A DNA stretch of 64,000 nt from an uncultured Ilyobacter sp. (GTDB lineage: Bacteria; Fusobacteriota; Fusobacteriia; Fusobacteriales; Fusobacteriaceae): positions 805,889 to 869,888 of the forward strand of contig NZ_OY764866.1 of NCBI RefSeq assembly GCF_963668515.1, in the 5' to 3' direction. Of this stretch, positions 50,574-60,750 are shown piece after piece; within the stretch, counting starts at the first letter, position 1, and each line of letters starts with the position of its first letter. The notes under the pieces are model-generated. The model worked only from the letters and a program-made list of their open reading frames with translations. It was not told the DNA's origin and did not search any database. The position numbers and the translations under genes were made by a program.

Positions 50574-53237
50574 ATGAAGTTTACCTATGGCGAATATGGC
50601 AAAGATATATTAAAAGATCTAAATGATGATGGGAAATCTGTATTTGTTTTTTCTGACAACACTCTGAAAAACTTTGCGGAAGGTAGAGCAGTAAATAATT
50701 TTTTTAGAAGAAACAGCCTCTATACCACCATGAGCTCTATGCTAGAGTATCTCCTTCCTGAAGAACGTCTGGTAATAAGAGAAGAAAAGCGTACCCTGTT
50801 ATTTTACAGGGCTATACCTGAAGATTTAAAGAAAAAACACAACATAAACTCATACTACGATATCATCGACTTGGGAGAGAACTTCTTGAAGTTCTACAGA
50901 GAGCTCAGAGAATATCTAATAAAAGACCTAAAAAATCTCCAGAAATGGCAGGAAGAATATCTTCAAGATTTAGAGATCATTAAAGACAATTATATGGAAC
51001 TTTTAAATAGATATAAATATATTCCACAGGACTGGGCAAGTGATCTGAATAATTATTCTTTGGATTCTTTTGAAAATTATGAAAAATTTGTCTTTGTTGA
51101 TATATCTTTTTTTACTCCCCTTGAAAAAAAGATAATAGAAAAACTCTCTGAAACCTTTGAAATAGAGTTTATTCTACAGATGGCAGAGGATGACTTCTGT
51201 GAAAAAAAGCTAAAGATCAAAAAATTTACATTTCCTGAAAAAGCAGATGGTATAGAGGTCATTGAAGTTTCTGATGAGATGCACCAGCTGATTAATCTCA
51301 TGGATATTATGAAAGAAAACAAAATAGAACTTTTTTCTCAAATCCCTGAAAACAACATATACCCTATATTTGCACCTCGAATTTTTACAGGTCATAAAAA
51401 TATCCTTAAAAATACAGACCTATACCGTTTTATGGAATTACAGTATGAAATTCTTTCTGGGATAACAGAAAAAATATACCAAGGTGAAAATGGAAAAAAT
51501 AAAATTTTGTACTTTCCCTCTCAGACTATTTTAAAGGCCCTGGAGAACAGTATATTTTCTGATTACTATTCATTTAGTCAGGAAGAGATAAATTTCTTTA
51601 TGAAAATAATAGAAAATGAATATCAGTATATAACAAAGGATTTTATAGATAAAGATGAACTCCCACGGATCATTTTAGATAGAAAAAAAATAACAGAGGA
51701 TACCGAAGAAAAAATATCTGGCTTTATAGAGAAACTTTCCCGGATAATTGAGGATATCTGTCAAATAAGAAAAGTCTCTGGTGCTGGAGAACTAATAAAA
51801 CTAATGGAAAATAAAGAGTTTTTCAAATTTACCAATCTAGATGAAGATATCTACATAGATTCTATAAACAAGTATTTTGAGGCACTCTCTGAGGTAAAGT
51901 CCTTAGAGATGTTGGAGATGCACACCACTTGGAAAGACTACTTTGGTGAAAACCCGGCAGAACCTCTATACAAACTTCTCCTTAAATATATGCAGCTTAA
52001 AGAGGTTAAACTTTCTAGCCGAAAGGACCTTACTCCTACAAAAATAAAATCTTTTGGAGAGGAAGGCTCTTGTTTAAAGGAAACTGGAGTTTACATAGAT
52101 ATTTCTGGAAAAACTCTCCCAGGAAAAAACACAAGAGATTTTCTCCTCACAGAAATCCAGAGAGAGGAAAACGGACTTTTATCCTCAGAAGAAAAAAGGC
52201 TCCATGAAAAATACAGGTTTTTTCAGAGTCTATTCAACTGTAAAAAAGCATGGGTCTTCAGCATGAAAAATGAAGAAAATGATCTAGACACCTCTCCATT
52301 TATAGAGGAGTTTATGCTAAACTACAAGCTGCAAACTACAAGGCCTAAATATGATCAAAATGATCTCCTGTCCATGGCAAGAACTTTTTTCAAAGGCAGC
52401 TCTTCTGCAAAAAAAGAAATTACAATAAACTCTCTTCCAAAAAATGACGGTGATTTTCCTGAAGAAACTATAAGACTTGGAAGTTATGATTACTCTCTTC
52501 TGTCACTTTGTCCATATAAATTTTATCTCCAAAAGGTGGCATCTTTAGAATACCAGACTAGAGAGTTAGAATCAAAACTTTCCCCTAGAATCATAGGGAT
52601 AATTATTCACGAGGTAATGGAAGAAGTTGCTAATGAAAAAAAAGATGATGTAAAAAAGGGAGATTTTTCTTTGGACAGGATTGATATAGTGGGGCTCATT
52701 AGAAAAGCATTATATAAAAGAAGGCTCCAGATACCTTTTCATCTTGACAACTATTATAAAGAGATTATGTTTCCTGTTTTCATTGAAGGAATAAAAGGAT
52801 TTTATAAAATGCTTGGAAAGGTTATAGGGGATCAGAATGTAATCAGTTTTTCAGGGGAAAAAAGTAAAAAAGAGAAACTTATGGATGAAAATTTAAAGGT
52901 AATTCTCAGTGGTAGGATAGACCTTATTATAGAGGGTAGCCAGGATAATTACATCCTGGACTACAAGACAGGTCAAGGAGACCCGAGACAGCTAGATTTC
53001 TATTCTATCTTATACTACGGCGAGGAAAACAAGGCAAAAAAATATATTTTTAATGCGTGGAATGGAAAGTTAGAAGACTTTAGCAGCAGGAAAAATCCCC
53101 TCACATATGGTGATATGAAAAATCAACTGAGGGAGTTTATCTCCACACCCATATATAAAAGAACAGAAAAGCATAGCACCTGCAGCAGGTGTGAATATCA
53201 GCAAGTATGCAGGATGAGGTGGGAAGATGAAAAATAG
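50574..53237 (+). CDS. addB: AddB-like PD-(D/E)XK nuclease subunit of a RecBCD/AddAB-type enzyme
   Basis: 887-residue partner of the helicase-nuclease that follows. The N-terminal two thirds is a diverged, helicase-like domain without a Walker A, as expected for AddB proteins that have lost ATPase function. The C-terminal nuclease has LCPYKFYLQKV (first Fe-S Cys, about residue 645), IIHEVMEEVA, the catalytic DYKTG (about residue 796) and CSRCEYQQVC (about residue 868), giving the four cysteines of the AddB iron-sulfur staple. The sequence is far from the model AddB proteins, so the symbol is by function and context. It overlaps addA by 11 bp. Confidence 0.82.
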   Translation: MKFTYGEYGKDILKDLNDDGKSVFVFSDNTLKNFAEGRAVNNFFRRNSLYTTMSSMLEYLLPEERLVIREEKRTLLFYRAIPEDLKKKHNINSYYDIIDLGENFLKFYRELREYLIKDLKNLQKWQEEYLQDLEIIKDNYMELLNRYKYIPQDWASDLNNYSLDSFENYEKFVFVDISFFTPLEKKIIEKLSETFEIEFILQMAEDDFCEKKLKIKKFTFPEKADGIEVIEVSDEMHQLINLMDIMKENKIELFSQIPENNIYPIFAPRIFTGHKNILKNTDLYRFMELQYEILSGITEKIYQGENGKNKILYFPSQTILKALENSIFSDYYSFSQEEINFFMKIIENEYQYITKDFIDKDELPRIILDRKKITEDTEEKISGFIEKLSRIIEDICQIRKVSGAGELIKLMENKEFFKFTNLDEDIYIDSINKYFEALSEVKSLEMLEMHTTWKDYFGENPAEPLYKLLLKYMQLKEVKLSSRKDLTPTKIKSFGEEGSCLKETGVYIDISGKTLPGKNTRDFLLTEIQREENGLLSSEEKRLHEKYRFFQSLFNCKKAWVFSMKNEENDLDTSPFIEEFMLNYKLQTTRPKYDQNDLLSMARTFFKGSSSAKKEITINSLPKNDGDFPEETIRLGSYDYSLLSLCPYKFYLQKVASLEYQTRELESKLSPRIIGIIIHEVMEEVANEKKDDVKKGDFSLDRIDIVGLIRKALYKRRLQIPFHLDNYYKEIMFPVFIEGIKGFYKMLGKVIGDQNVISFSGEKSKKEKLMDENLKVILSGRIDLIIEGSQDNYILDYKTGQGDPRQLDFYSILYYGEENKAKKYIFNAWNGKLEDFSSRKNPLTYGDMKNQLREFISTPIYKRTEKHSTCSRCEYQQVCRMRWEDEK

Positions 53238-56200
53238 AAAAATTTTGAAGGCAAGTGCCGGTACCGGAAAAACTTATCGTCTTTCACTAGAATATATCGC
53301 CAGTCTTCTCTTGGGAGAAAATTTTCAGGAGATTATGGTGATGACTTTTACCAGAAAAGCCACCGGTGAGATAAGAGAGAGAATATTATCCTTTCTGAAA
53401 GAAATAATTACAGATGGAGAGGATGCAAAAGAGATAATAAAAAATATAAAAAAACTCTACCCTGATCTTGTCATAGATACTGAAAAACTAGCCGGTGTCT
53501 ATTCTGAGATTATGAAAAATAAGGACAGACTGAAAATCCATACAATCGACAGCTTCACAAATATAATCTTCAAAAAGTCCATCGCCCCGAGCCTGGGTAT
53601 ATACTCCTATGAGATAATAGACGATGACAGAAACAGAGACTTTCATCTGAAAATCCTAGAAAAACTCTTAGAAAGAAGGAAGTATTTTGAAAAGTTCAAG
53701 AAGTTTCTCTATGAAAATGCAGAGAAAGATATAGAGGCTTATCTAAAACTGATAAAAAACATCCTAAATGAAAGGTGGAAATTTCTGCTTTTCAAGAGAA
53801 AAAAAAGAAAAGGCTATGATAGTTGCAATCTTGTAAATCTCCTTGATAATATGAAGGCTGATATTGAAGATGCAGGCAAGATAAAAAATCCTTCTAAAGA
53901 TCTCATCGATGGATTTAAAAAAGCTTTTAAAGAATATCTGTCAAAAAACAGCGAGACAGAAAAGTTAAAATTTATAACTGAAAACTTTAAAGTATTTCTA
54001 AAGGAGGACACCTTCTGGGTAAAATCTTTTATCAACCCAACTGCCAAGATAAAGGGCACCGGAGAACACGTGGCAAGGCTTACGGAAACCTATTCTCTCT
54101 TCAAAACAGAGCTTGCTAGATTTATCTTTAATACCAAAGTTATCCCCTACGAGGAGAGTCTCTTTGATTTTGTAGAGTTTATATTCTCAGTGTATGACCA
54201 GATGAAGTTTAGAGAAAACAAGTTTACCCACACAGATATATCAACCTACACCTTTAAATATTTTAACGACCCAAAACTCTCTCTTGTGGAAGACAATAAG
54301 GTAACAAAATATTTTTACCAGCTGACCGAAGCGGAGATAAAGACCGTTTTTATAGATGAATTCCAGGATACCAGCATACTTCAGTGGAAAATTCTGAGGT
54401 CAATAACAAACAGAGCTAATAAGGTTATCTGTGTAGGAGATGAAAAGCAGAGTATTTATGGATGGCGGGGAGGAGAAAAAGAGCTCTTTGAAAAACTTCC
54501 TGAAATCATGGAGGGCACCAGTGAAACATTGGAAAAATCCTACAGAAGTGAAAAAACAATAATTAGTTTTGTAAATAAGTTTTTTTCTTCCATAAGAGAT
54601 CAGTATAACGATGAAAACAAGACCTGGAACTATGAGAATGTGGATTATTTGAAATCCAAAGATAATGGCTTTGTACAGACAGTGATAAACTGCAAAAACG
54701 ATGATAAAAGCTCTTTTGACGTCATGATTGAGATTCTGCAGCAGAACATCAATAATTACAGTAAAGTTGGAATTATCGCCAGAAGAAACAGGGATCTCAT
54801 GACCATATCAGAAAAACTAGCGGAAAATCATATTCCCTTTATAATAAATTCTAGCGGCAGCCTATTAGAACACAGGGCGGTAAAAGCAATATATTCTCTT
54901 TTAAAATATCTAGCCTACGGAGAATATATCTACCTGTTGGACTTTATGAGAAGTGATCTCGTAAATATAGATGACTCAGAGCTAAAAGAACTTATTAAAA
55001 AACGTATAGAGGTCGAAGAGTACCTAAGGGGCTTCAGAGATGAGATAGATATCTGCAAGATTCATCTAGGGCTAATAAAGGGATTCAGAAAAAAATTCCT
55101 TGGGTCTTTTCAGGTCAATACAAAAGATAAAAAAGGACGTCTAGATAACCTGGCTCTTTCCCTTATAAAGGACCTCGGGATATTAGAAATATTTTCCACA
55201 AACTCTGATGTAAAGAATCTTCTAAGATTTTATGAAATACTAAAAGAATATCGGAGTATAGAGGATTTTATTGCCTATGCAGAGGAAAATCCAGATGGAG
55301 ATAAATTAAAACAGGTAGCTGTAGAGGAGATAAATGCAGTAAATATAATGAGCATTCATAAATCAAAGGGGCTTGAGTTTGAAACTGAATTTTTTTATCA
55401 TCCTCTTTCATCAAGAAAAATACCAGATACAGGTCTAAAATTTTACTTGGAAATGGATGACACCTATGAAAATACAAAGGATTATCTTCTCACAAATGCT
55501 TCATATAAGTCTATCCTAAGTTTTCTGGACATGAATTTTGTGGAAGAGAGCAAGATGAAAGATGAGATGGAGGAACTGAATAACCTCTATGTGGCAATGA
55601 CCAGACCAAAGAAGAATCTTATGATTTTCATAGATACTGGAATAGAAAGAAAAAAGCTTGTAGAAAAAGAAGATAAGATTTTGATTGGTCTAAAAAAAGC
55701 CATGGGGTCAGAGGACAATGAGAGTCTTGATATGAAAAGTATCGGTTTTTTCAGAGAGTCTCCCCTAGAAGCAGTCTATTCTCAAGAGAAAAAAATCTCC
55801 TTTAACCAGGAACTTGACAATTACATAATAGATACAGATATTCTCATGGAAAATAATGTGAAAAAGAAAAGCTTTTCCTATAATATGAGCTTGAATCTGG
55901 AACTTAAACGAAAATGCGGAAGCGCAGTACACTACTACCTAGAAAACATAAGCTATCTTACCCCAGAGGAACTTCAAAAATCCCAAAAACTCACTCTGTC
56001 AAAATACGGAAACATGCTTGGTGAAAAAATGATGGCCAATATTTTTGAAGGGGAAGGTATAAAAAAATTCTTTTATGAGAACAACTGGATATTCAGTGAA
56101 GAGTGGGATCATATTCATAGGGAATTCAAAATCTTAGATGAAAACAATTCTGTGAGAAGAATAGACCGTCTTATGATAAAAGAGGCAAAAAATAAAAACC

Positions 56201-56352
56201 GAGGAGAGATAGTTATCGTCGACTATAAAACTGGAGAAAAAGATGAGAAGCAGATGAAAATCTATGAAAATGCCATAAAAAATATCCTCAAAAAAGACGG
56301 TCTAGAAAAACTTTATGATATAAGGTGTCATTTTTTATTTCTTAATTTATAG
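53227..56352 (+). CDS. addA: AddA-type UvrD-family helicase-nuclease
   Basis: 1,041-residue subunit for double-strand-break repair and degradation of foreign DNA ends. The helicase has Walker A KASAGTGKTYRLSLEYIA, MTFTRKATGEIRER, KIHTIDSFTN, Walker B FIDEFQDTSILQW, VGDEKQSIYGWRGGEKELF, MSIHKSKGLEFE and motif VI LYVAMTRPKKNLMIF. The C-terminal nuclease has GSAVHYYLE and IVDYKTGEKDEKQMKIYENAI (about residue 1000). All motifs are intact. It starts 11 bp inside the addB frame, so translation is coupled. A bidirectional terminator follows. Confidence 0.9.
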   Translation: MKNRKILKASAGTGKTYRLSLEYIASLLLGENFQEIMVMTFTRKATGEIRERILSFLKEIITDGEDAKEIIKNIKKLYPDLVIDTEKLAGVYSEIMKNKDRLKIHTIDSFTNIIFKKSIAPSLGIYSYEIIDDDRNRDFHLKILEKLLERRKYFEKFKKFLYENAEKDIEAYLKLIKNILNERWKFLLFKRKKRKGYDSCNLVNLLDNMKADIEDAGKIKNPSKDLIDGFKKAFKEYLSKNSETEKLKFITENFKVFLKEDTFWVKSFINPTAKIKGTGEHVARLTETYSLFKTELARFIFNTKVIPYEESLFDFVEFIFSVYDQMKFRENKFTHTDISTYTFKYFNDPKLSLVEDNKVTKYFYQLTEAEIKTVFIDEFQDTSILQWKILRSITNRANKVICVGDEKQSIYGWRGGEKELFEKLPEIMEGTSETLEKSYRSEKTIISFVNKFFSSIRDQYNDENKTWNYENVDYLKSKDNGFVQTVINCKNDDKSSFDVMIEILQQNINNYSKVGIIARRNRDLMTISEKLAENHIPFIINSSGSLLEHRAVKAIYSLLKYLAYGEYIYLLDFMRSDLVNIDDSELKELIKKRIEVEEYLRGFRDEIDICKIHLGLIKGFRKKFLGSFQVNTKDKKGRLDNLALSLIKDLGILEIFSTNSDVKNLLRFYEILKEYRSIEDFIAYAEENPDGDKLKQVAVEEINAVNIMSIHKSKGLEFETEFFYHPLSSRKIPDTGLKFYLEMDDTYENTKDYLLTNASYKSILSFLDMNFVEESKMKDEMEELNNLYVAMTRPKKNLMIFIDTGIERKKLVEKEDKILIGLKKAMGSEDNESLDMKSIGFFRESPLEAVYSQEKKISFNQELDNYIIDTDILMENNVKKKSFSYNMSLNLELKRKCGSAVHYYLENISYLTPEELQKSQKLTLSKYGNMLGEKMMANIFEGEGIKKFFYENNWIFSEEWDHIHREFKILDENNSVRRIDRLMIKEAKNKNRGEIVIVDYKTGEKDEKQMKIYENAIKNILKKDGLEKLYDIRCHFLFLNL

Positions 56353-56433
56353 TAGATCGGCCATTAAAAGTCTCTTTGAATCTGTTTCAACTTTTGTGTA
56401 AACTGTCATTTCATAATTTAGAATTAAATTTAT

Positions 56434-56475
56434 AAAAGGGAGTAAAAGCTATTTTTTAGCTATTACTCCCTTTAT
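56434..56475. terminator. bidirectional terminator between addA and the pilin-like gene
   Basis: AAAGGGAGTAA and TTACTCCCTTT arms with inner pairing AGCTA/TAGCT around a T-rich loop. Symmetric, so it serves both converging genes. Confidence 0.85.
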
Positions 56476-56505
56476 TAGATACAATTATCTGGCATATAAT
56501 TTCTT

Positions 56506-57009
56506 TTATTCTATCCCGTCCCACTCTTCTCCTCTTGTATCCTCACCGTTGAATTCTCCATCGGGGGTAACATATTTAGAATTATCTGCTATTGAAACTC
56601 CCACTCCTTTTTCTATAATAAGTAGAATCAAAGGTGTCGTACTTCCTTCTAAAGTTATCCCCCCGGTATTAGTTCCCACCTCGAGGAATCCCCCTATACC
56701 CCCGTCTTTAACAATACCGTTTGCATAAGCACCCTTAAATTCTGCACCATCGTCACTGGAATATAGTTCACTGGCTGCATGCCTGTCCACTCGTTCTACG
56801 AGATCGTTAAAATATATTTCATTGCCCCCGTCCTCGCTTTCTATGGCAGCAATTTTATACACAGTCCTATATTCTCCAGTTATAAAATAAGCTTTCGCAT
56901 CCCTTGAATTTTTTATGATAGAACCCACCTTGTTCATAATGGCCGTGGATAAGATAAATATCATTGCTACCACTACTACTAGCTCTATAAGAGTGAATCC
57001 CTTTTTCAT
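56506..57009 (-). CDS. type IV pilin-like protein with prepilin leader
   Basis: 167-residue exported protein. The start MKKGFTLIELVVVVAMIF is a class III prepilin signal: Gly before the cut, Phe1 and Glu5 in the mature chain, then a 20-residue hydrophobic helix. The rest (ITGEYRTVYKIAAIESEDGG, FKGAYANGIVKDGGIGG) is a small globular domain with no known match by eye. The ATG at 57009 has GGGGTGG; a GTG three codons earlier is also in frame. No other pilus gene is in the window, so assembly would depend on genes elsewhere. It may be a minor pilin or pseudopilin. Confidence 0.8.
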   Translation of the reverse strand: MKKGFTLIELVVVVAMIFILSTAIMNKVGSIIKNSRDAKAYFITGEYRTVYKIAAIESEDGGNEIYFNDLVERVDRHAASELYSSDDGAEFKGAYANGIVKDGGIGGFLEVGTNTGGITLEGSTTPLILLIIEKGVGVSIADNSKYVTPDGEFNGEDTRGEEWDGIE

Positions 57010-57124
57010 AACAACCACCCCAAAAAATAATTTCTTTAGACCGTATTTTAATAAATTGAATCTTTTTAAGGATGTACAAAGTTAACTTCATTATTCCTCC
57101 TACCTAATTTAATTTTTCCCAATA

Positions 57125-57162
57125 AAAAAAGACTCTTGGGACTGATTACACAAAAGTCTTTG
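57125..57162 (-). terminator. terminator of the cNMP-binding protein gene
   Basis: On the reverse strand, AAAGACT and AGTCTTT arms with a loop of about 20 nt, followed by T7. It is just beyond the cNMP gene stop at 57177. Confidence 0.6.
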
Positions 57163-57176
57163 TAGATTGAATCAGA

Positions 57177-57647
57177 TTAATCTATTTGACACCATTCCAT
57201 ATGTTCCATAAGGATTTTTTTTATAAGAATCAGGTTTCTTGCGAGATCTCTGGCTATGTTAAACATTATTTTTCCAAAAAGTTCCTGTCTCTCTTCAGCT
57301 ATCTTTAAAAGTGCCATTTTAGGTATCACTGCAAGTGTTATGTCTGTTTTAGCTCTAGCCGTTGAAAGCTGTTTTTGTATCCCTAAAGGAGCTACCACAC
57401 CAAAAAGTTTACCATCTTTTACTGTTCCCAATTTCTCTCCAAGCATGAAAAACTCCACCTTGCCATTTAGAATCAGATAGGAATCTCCAGGGGGTTCCCC
57501 CTCAGTAAAGATAACTTCTCCTTTTTTATATCTAACTTCTTCCATTAGCATGGCAAAATACTCTATCTCTTCTTCTGAGATCCCTCCGAAAAGTGAAGTC
57601 TTTGGAAGAATTTCAAATATTCTGTCTAAAAGTTTTTTATCTATCAT
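57177..57647 (-). CDS. cyclic-nucleotide-binding-domain protein without DNA-binding domain
   Basis: About 156 residues from the ATG at 57647 (a longer frame reaches 57770, with an unlikely N-terminus). The cupin-like domain shows SLFGGISEEEIEYFAMLME, VRYKKGEVIFTEGEPPGDSYLILNGKVEFFM and a degenerate phosphate-binding cassette KDGKLFGVVAPLGIQKQLSTARAKTDITLAVIP. The C-terminal helices (LARNLILIKKILMEHME) are too short for a Crp winged helix. It is thus a stand-alone sensor domain. Ligand and partner are unknown. It follows ugd in the same direction with a 128 bp gap. Confidence 0.75.
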   Translation of the reverse strand: MIDKKLLDRIFEILPKTSLFGGISEEEIEYFAMLMEEVRYKKGEVIFTEGEPPGDSYLILNGKVEFFMLGEKLGTVKDGKLFGVVAPLGIQKQLSTARAKTDITLAVIPKMALLKIAEERQELFGKIMFNIARDLARNLILIKKILMEHMEWCQID

Positions 57648-57775
57648 CACAATCCGCCCCTTTATCTGTACTGTAATTTCGTATTGTAAAAAAATCATAT
57701 AAACACCAAATAATAAATTATATCTCAGATAAAGGATAAAGTAAAGAACCCCTCTTGTATAGGGGTCCAAATTAT

Positions 57776-58942
57776 TTAGTCTCTCTTATAGAGGTCACGG
57801 GTATATATTTTTTCCTCTACATCTTTCAGATCATCTGAAATCCTGTTTGTCACTATAGTATCTGACATGGCTTTAAACTCTTCCAAGTCTCTTATCACTT
57901 TTGAATTAAAGAACCTCTCTTCTTCTAGTGCCGGTTCAAAAATTACAACTTCAATTCCCTTTGCCTTGATTCTCTTCATTATCCCTTGGATAGCAGAGGC
58001 TCTGAAGTTGTCTGAATCCGTTTTCATAGTCAACCTGTATATCCCCACTATTTTGGGGTCTTTTGAGATTATCATATCTGCTATGTGATCTTTTCTCGTT
58101 GTGTTGGCATCTACTATGGCACCAATTATATTATTGGGAACATCTTCGTAATTTGCTCTCAGCTGCTTTGTATCTTTTGGAAGACAATATCCTCCATAAC
58201 CAAATGAAGGGTTATTATAATGTGATCCGATTCTAGGGTCTAGCCCTACCCCTTCTATTATCTCTTTTGTATTGAGACCTCTATGTTCTGCATAGGTATC
58301 TAATTCGTTAAAATAAGCAACTCTAAGAGCTAAATAAGTATTAGAAAATAGCTTTATCGCTTCTGCCTCAGTAGAACCAGTAAAAAGAATATCTATATTT
58401 TCTTTGATCGCTCCCTGAGTTAGCAGCTCTGCAAATTTTTTTGCTCTTTCAGACTTTTCACCCACTACAATCCTCGACGGATAAAGGTTGTCATAAAGAG
58501 CCTTTCCCTCTCTCAGAAATTCTGGAGAAAAAATAATGTTGTCTGTATCAAACATCTCTCTTACTTTTTTGATATATCCAACAGGTACAGTGGACTTTAC
58601 AACTATTGTTGACTCTGGATTAATAGACAATACATTTGCTATGACAGCCTCTACTGTCCTTGTATTAAAGTAAAGTTTGTCCGGGTCGTAATTTGTAGGA
58701 GTAGAAACTATTACGTATTCTGCCCCTTCATAAGCTTTGTAGGCATCAGTAGTCGCAGTTAGATTCAGATCTTTCTTTTCCAAGAACTCCTCTATCTCAG
58801 TATCCGCGATAGGTGATTTTCTTTGGTTGATCATATCTACCTTTTCCTGTATGACATCTAATGCTATTACCTCATTATGTTGGGCTAGCAGTATTGCATT
58901 TGATAGCCCTACATATCCAGTTCCTGCTACGCATATTTTCAT
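57776..58942 (-). CDS. ugd: UDP-glucose 6-dehydrogenase
   Basis: NAD-dependent enzyme that oxidises UDP-glucose to UDP-glucuronate for surface polysaccharide. The 388-residue protein starts [20 protein letters not shown] (NAD loop), then [70 protein letters not shown], and [19 protein letters not shown], which holds the catalytic Cys. It is of the short Ugd type. It could share use with the rhamnose genes at the left end, both feeding envelope glycans. It lies 78 bp downstream of pcm. Confidence 0.93.
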   Translation of the reverse strand: MKICVAGTGYVGLSNAILLAQHNEVIALDVIQEKVDMINQRKSPIADTEIEEFLEKKDLNLTATTDAYKAYEGAEYVIVSTPTNYDPDKLYFNTRTVEAVIANVLSINPESTIVVKSTVPVGYIKKVREMFDTDNIIFSPEFLREGKALYDNLYPSRIVVGEKSERAKKFAELLTQGAIKENIDILFTGSTEAEAIKLFSNTYLALRVAYFNELDTYAEHRGLNTKEIIEGVGLDPRIGSHYNNPSFGYGGYCLPKDTKQLRANYEDVPNNIIGAIVDANTTRKDHIADMIISKDPKIVGIYRLTMKTDSDNFRASAIQGIMKRIKAKGIEVVIFEPALEEERFFNSKVIRDLEEFKAMSDTIVTNRISDDLKDVEEKIYTRDLYKRD

Positions 58943-59020
58943 GATATTAATTCTCCTTTTTAATCTTTTTTTCTATAAGTCACATAAATTATATAACAGA
59001 GATAGTATAAAGTAAAGTAC

Positions 59021-59644
59021 TCACTCCCCTACCATGGGAACAAATTTCACAGGAAGAAGTCTTTTCTTAGTTATCTTCCCGGATTCATCTTTTTCTAGTA
59101 ATATCAGCTCTTGAAATAGTCCCCCTACAGGAGCTATTAGTCTTCCATTTATAGCCAGCTGATCTACCAGATTTTCAGGAATATCAGTTGGGGCTGCTGA
59201 TAATATTATTCTATCATAGGGCGCCTTTTTTTCATACCCCCTATACCCGTCACCTCTTACAACTTCTATATTTTTATAGCCCAGATTTTCAAGCCTTCTC
59301 TTCCCCTCTTCATAGAGATCTTCCACTATCTCTATGGTCACTATTTCTTTAGCCAGTCTTGATAAAAGAGCGGCTTCATATCCCGAGCCAGTCCCTATCT
59401 CTAGCACCCGGTGTTCGTCTCTTATGTCTAGCATCTCTAGCATGTATGCCACTATATATGGCTGGGATATTGTCTGTCCGCACCCGATAGAAAGAGGTGT
59501 ATCTGCATAGGAAATCGGCTTATCCATCTCCCTCACAAACTCTTCTCTAGGAGTACTGCTCATGGCCTTTAGAACTCTAGCATCTTTTATTCCTCTACCT
59601 ATGAGTTGATCTTTTATCATCTTACTTTTTTCTGCTTCAAACAT
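59021..59644 (-). CDS. pcm: protein-L-isoaspartate O-methyltransferase
   Basis: Repairs damaged isoaspartyl residues by SAM-dependent methylation. The 207-residue protein has the usual start (MIKDQLIGRGIKDARVLKAM), STPREEFV, YADTPLSIGCGQTISQPYIVAYM, the SAM loop VLEIGTGSGYEAALLSRLAKEI, VRGDGYRGYEKKAPYDRIILSAAP and LIAPVGG. All family motifs are intact. A hairpin with a weak T-run separates it from the upstream small gene. Confidence 0.94.
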   Translation of the reverse strand: MFEAEKSKMIKDQLIGRGIKDARVLKAMSSTPREEFVREMDKPISYADTPLSIGCGQTISQPYIVAYMLEMLDIRDEHRVLEIGTGSGYEAALLSRLAKEIVTIEIVEDLYEEGKRRLENLGYKNIEVVRGDGYRGYEKKAPYDRIILSAAPTDIPENLVDQLAINGRLIAPVGGLFQELILLEKDESGKITKKRLLPVKFVPMVGE

Positions 59645-59664
59645 CTTATCACCTCACAAAATAA

Positions 59665-59682
59665 GGGCAGCCTGGCTGCCCC
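59665..59682 (-). terminator. weak terminator or hairpin between the ACT-like gene and pcm
   Basis: GGGCAGCC and GGCTGCCC arms nearly touching (59665-59681), so a 6-pair stem with a 5-nt loop is realistic. On the reverse strand it is followed by TTATTTT. Termination may be partial. Confidence 0.5.
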
Positions 59683-59686
59683 TATA

Positions 59687-59935
59687 CTAAATTATAATCT
59701 CCTTTGCCTGAACTCCGTCTATACTATTCAATGAGTCAAGCATCTCCCCGGCCTTGGGGTCATCGGCTATAACTTCCAAAAGTATCAGCCCAGTGGGGCT
59801 GCACTGATCCGGTGCCACATTATGCAGTCCTAGTCTCACCTTGATAAGACACCCGTACTCAGTCAAAATATCCTGCACCTTCACCGCAGTTTTCTGTCTT
59901 TCTTCCATCTTTATAGCCACAATCCTGTACTCCAT
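59687..59935 (-). CDS. small ACT-like regulator protein (TM1266/hydrogenase-regulator-like)
   Basis: 82 residues from the ATG at 59935, chosen because GGAGGTAATGAG precedes it. The sequence follows a ferredoxin-like ACT fold: MEYRIVAIKMEERQKTAV, KVQDILTEYGCLIKVRLGL, ILLEVIADDPKAGEMLDSL, GVQAKEIII. It resembles the small TM1266 group, some of which are called iron-only hydrogenase system regulators, but no hydrogenase gene is nearby. The function is therefore uncertain. It is the first gene upstream of pcm, separated from it by a hairpin. Confidence 0.62.
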   Translation of the reverse strand: MEYRIVAIKMEERQKTAVKVQDILTEYGCLIKVRLGLHNVAPDQCSPTGLILLEVIADDPKAGEMLDSLNSIDGVQAKEIII

Positions 59936-60017
59936 CTCATTACCTCCCATATTTATTCTATATGGTTTTATTCTCTGATTTAATTGATTTTCCTTCAAAG
60001 AACAGGTTAAGATTTTT

Positions 60018-60630
60018 CTTAAGTAACTCAAGTTGCTGATTGAAAGAAATTCTCAATAAATTACTGAATTTATCTGAATATCAGAATCAAAAGATTTTGT
60101 CACGAATGGACACTAATAAAAGATAGGGAAATTAACACGAATAAGGACAAAAGCTTTTGGTCACAGAGAAAAGAAGAGAGTATCACGGAGGAGAGCGATA
60201 TTAAAGTCAAAAGATTTTATCACGAATGAACACCAATAAAAGATAGGGAAATTAACACGAATAATAACAAAATCTTTTGGTCACAGAGGACGCAGAGACA
60301 GGAGAAGAGTTTCATAGAGAAGATTTTTTGAATTTTCAAGTCGCAGGGCTTATACAGGAAAGAACCTGCACTCAGCCGTCTTGCAGAATAAGTTCCGCAG
60401 GGAACCGAGGACTGTAGCTCATAAAGGCGATAAAATAAATATCTACTTCCTAGACATTTGAAAATTCTTGAACTTTTCTGAGAGATAAGGAACAGATTTC
60501 TGTAACTATATCTCTCGACTCTGGAAAATTTTTCCAGAGTTTCCTTAAACTTCTTTCAAGAGAAAAGTAACGAATCCTTATAAATTCAATACTTTAATTT
60601 GAAATAAAGGTAGAAACTTAGGTCAAGTAT
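60018..60630 (-). repeat. dispersed modular intergenic repeat, copy 5
   Basis: About 610 bp between the ACT-like gene and the MATE gene, oriented like copy 4. One end reads TAACTCAAGTTGCTGATTG and the other TTAGGTCAAGTATTC, matching the inverted ends of copy 1. The CACGAATGGACACTAATAA unit occurs at about 60099 and 60219, 120 bp apart. The core at 60330-60475 holds GTCGCAGGGCTTATACAGG, ACTCAGCCGTC, GTTCCGCAGGGAAC and GAGGACTGTAGCTCA, as in copies 1 and 2. One arm of the terminal hairpin is altered (TAAACTTCTTTCAAG). Confidence 0.85.
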
Positions 60631-60750
60631 TCATGCCTAAAAATATCACATGAGCTTATTTAAAATAGATCTCTGATCTTCCCGTGGATAATTTATTTAA
60701 CTTCTCAATAATCTGTCACTTTTCATCAAGGAAAAGTGACAAAATTTAAA

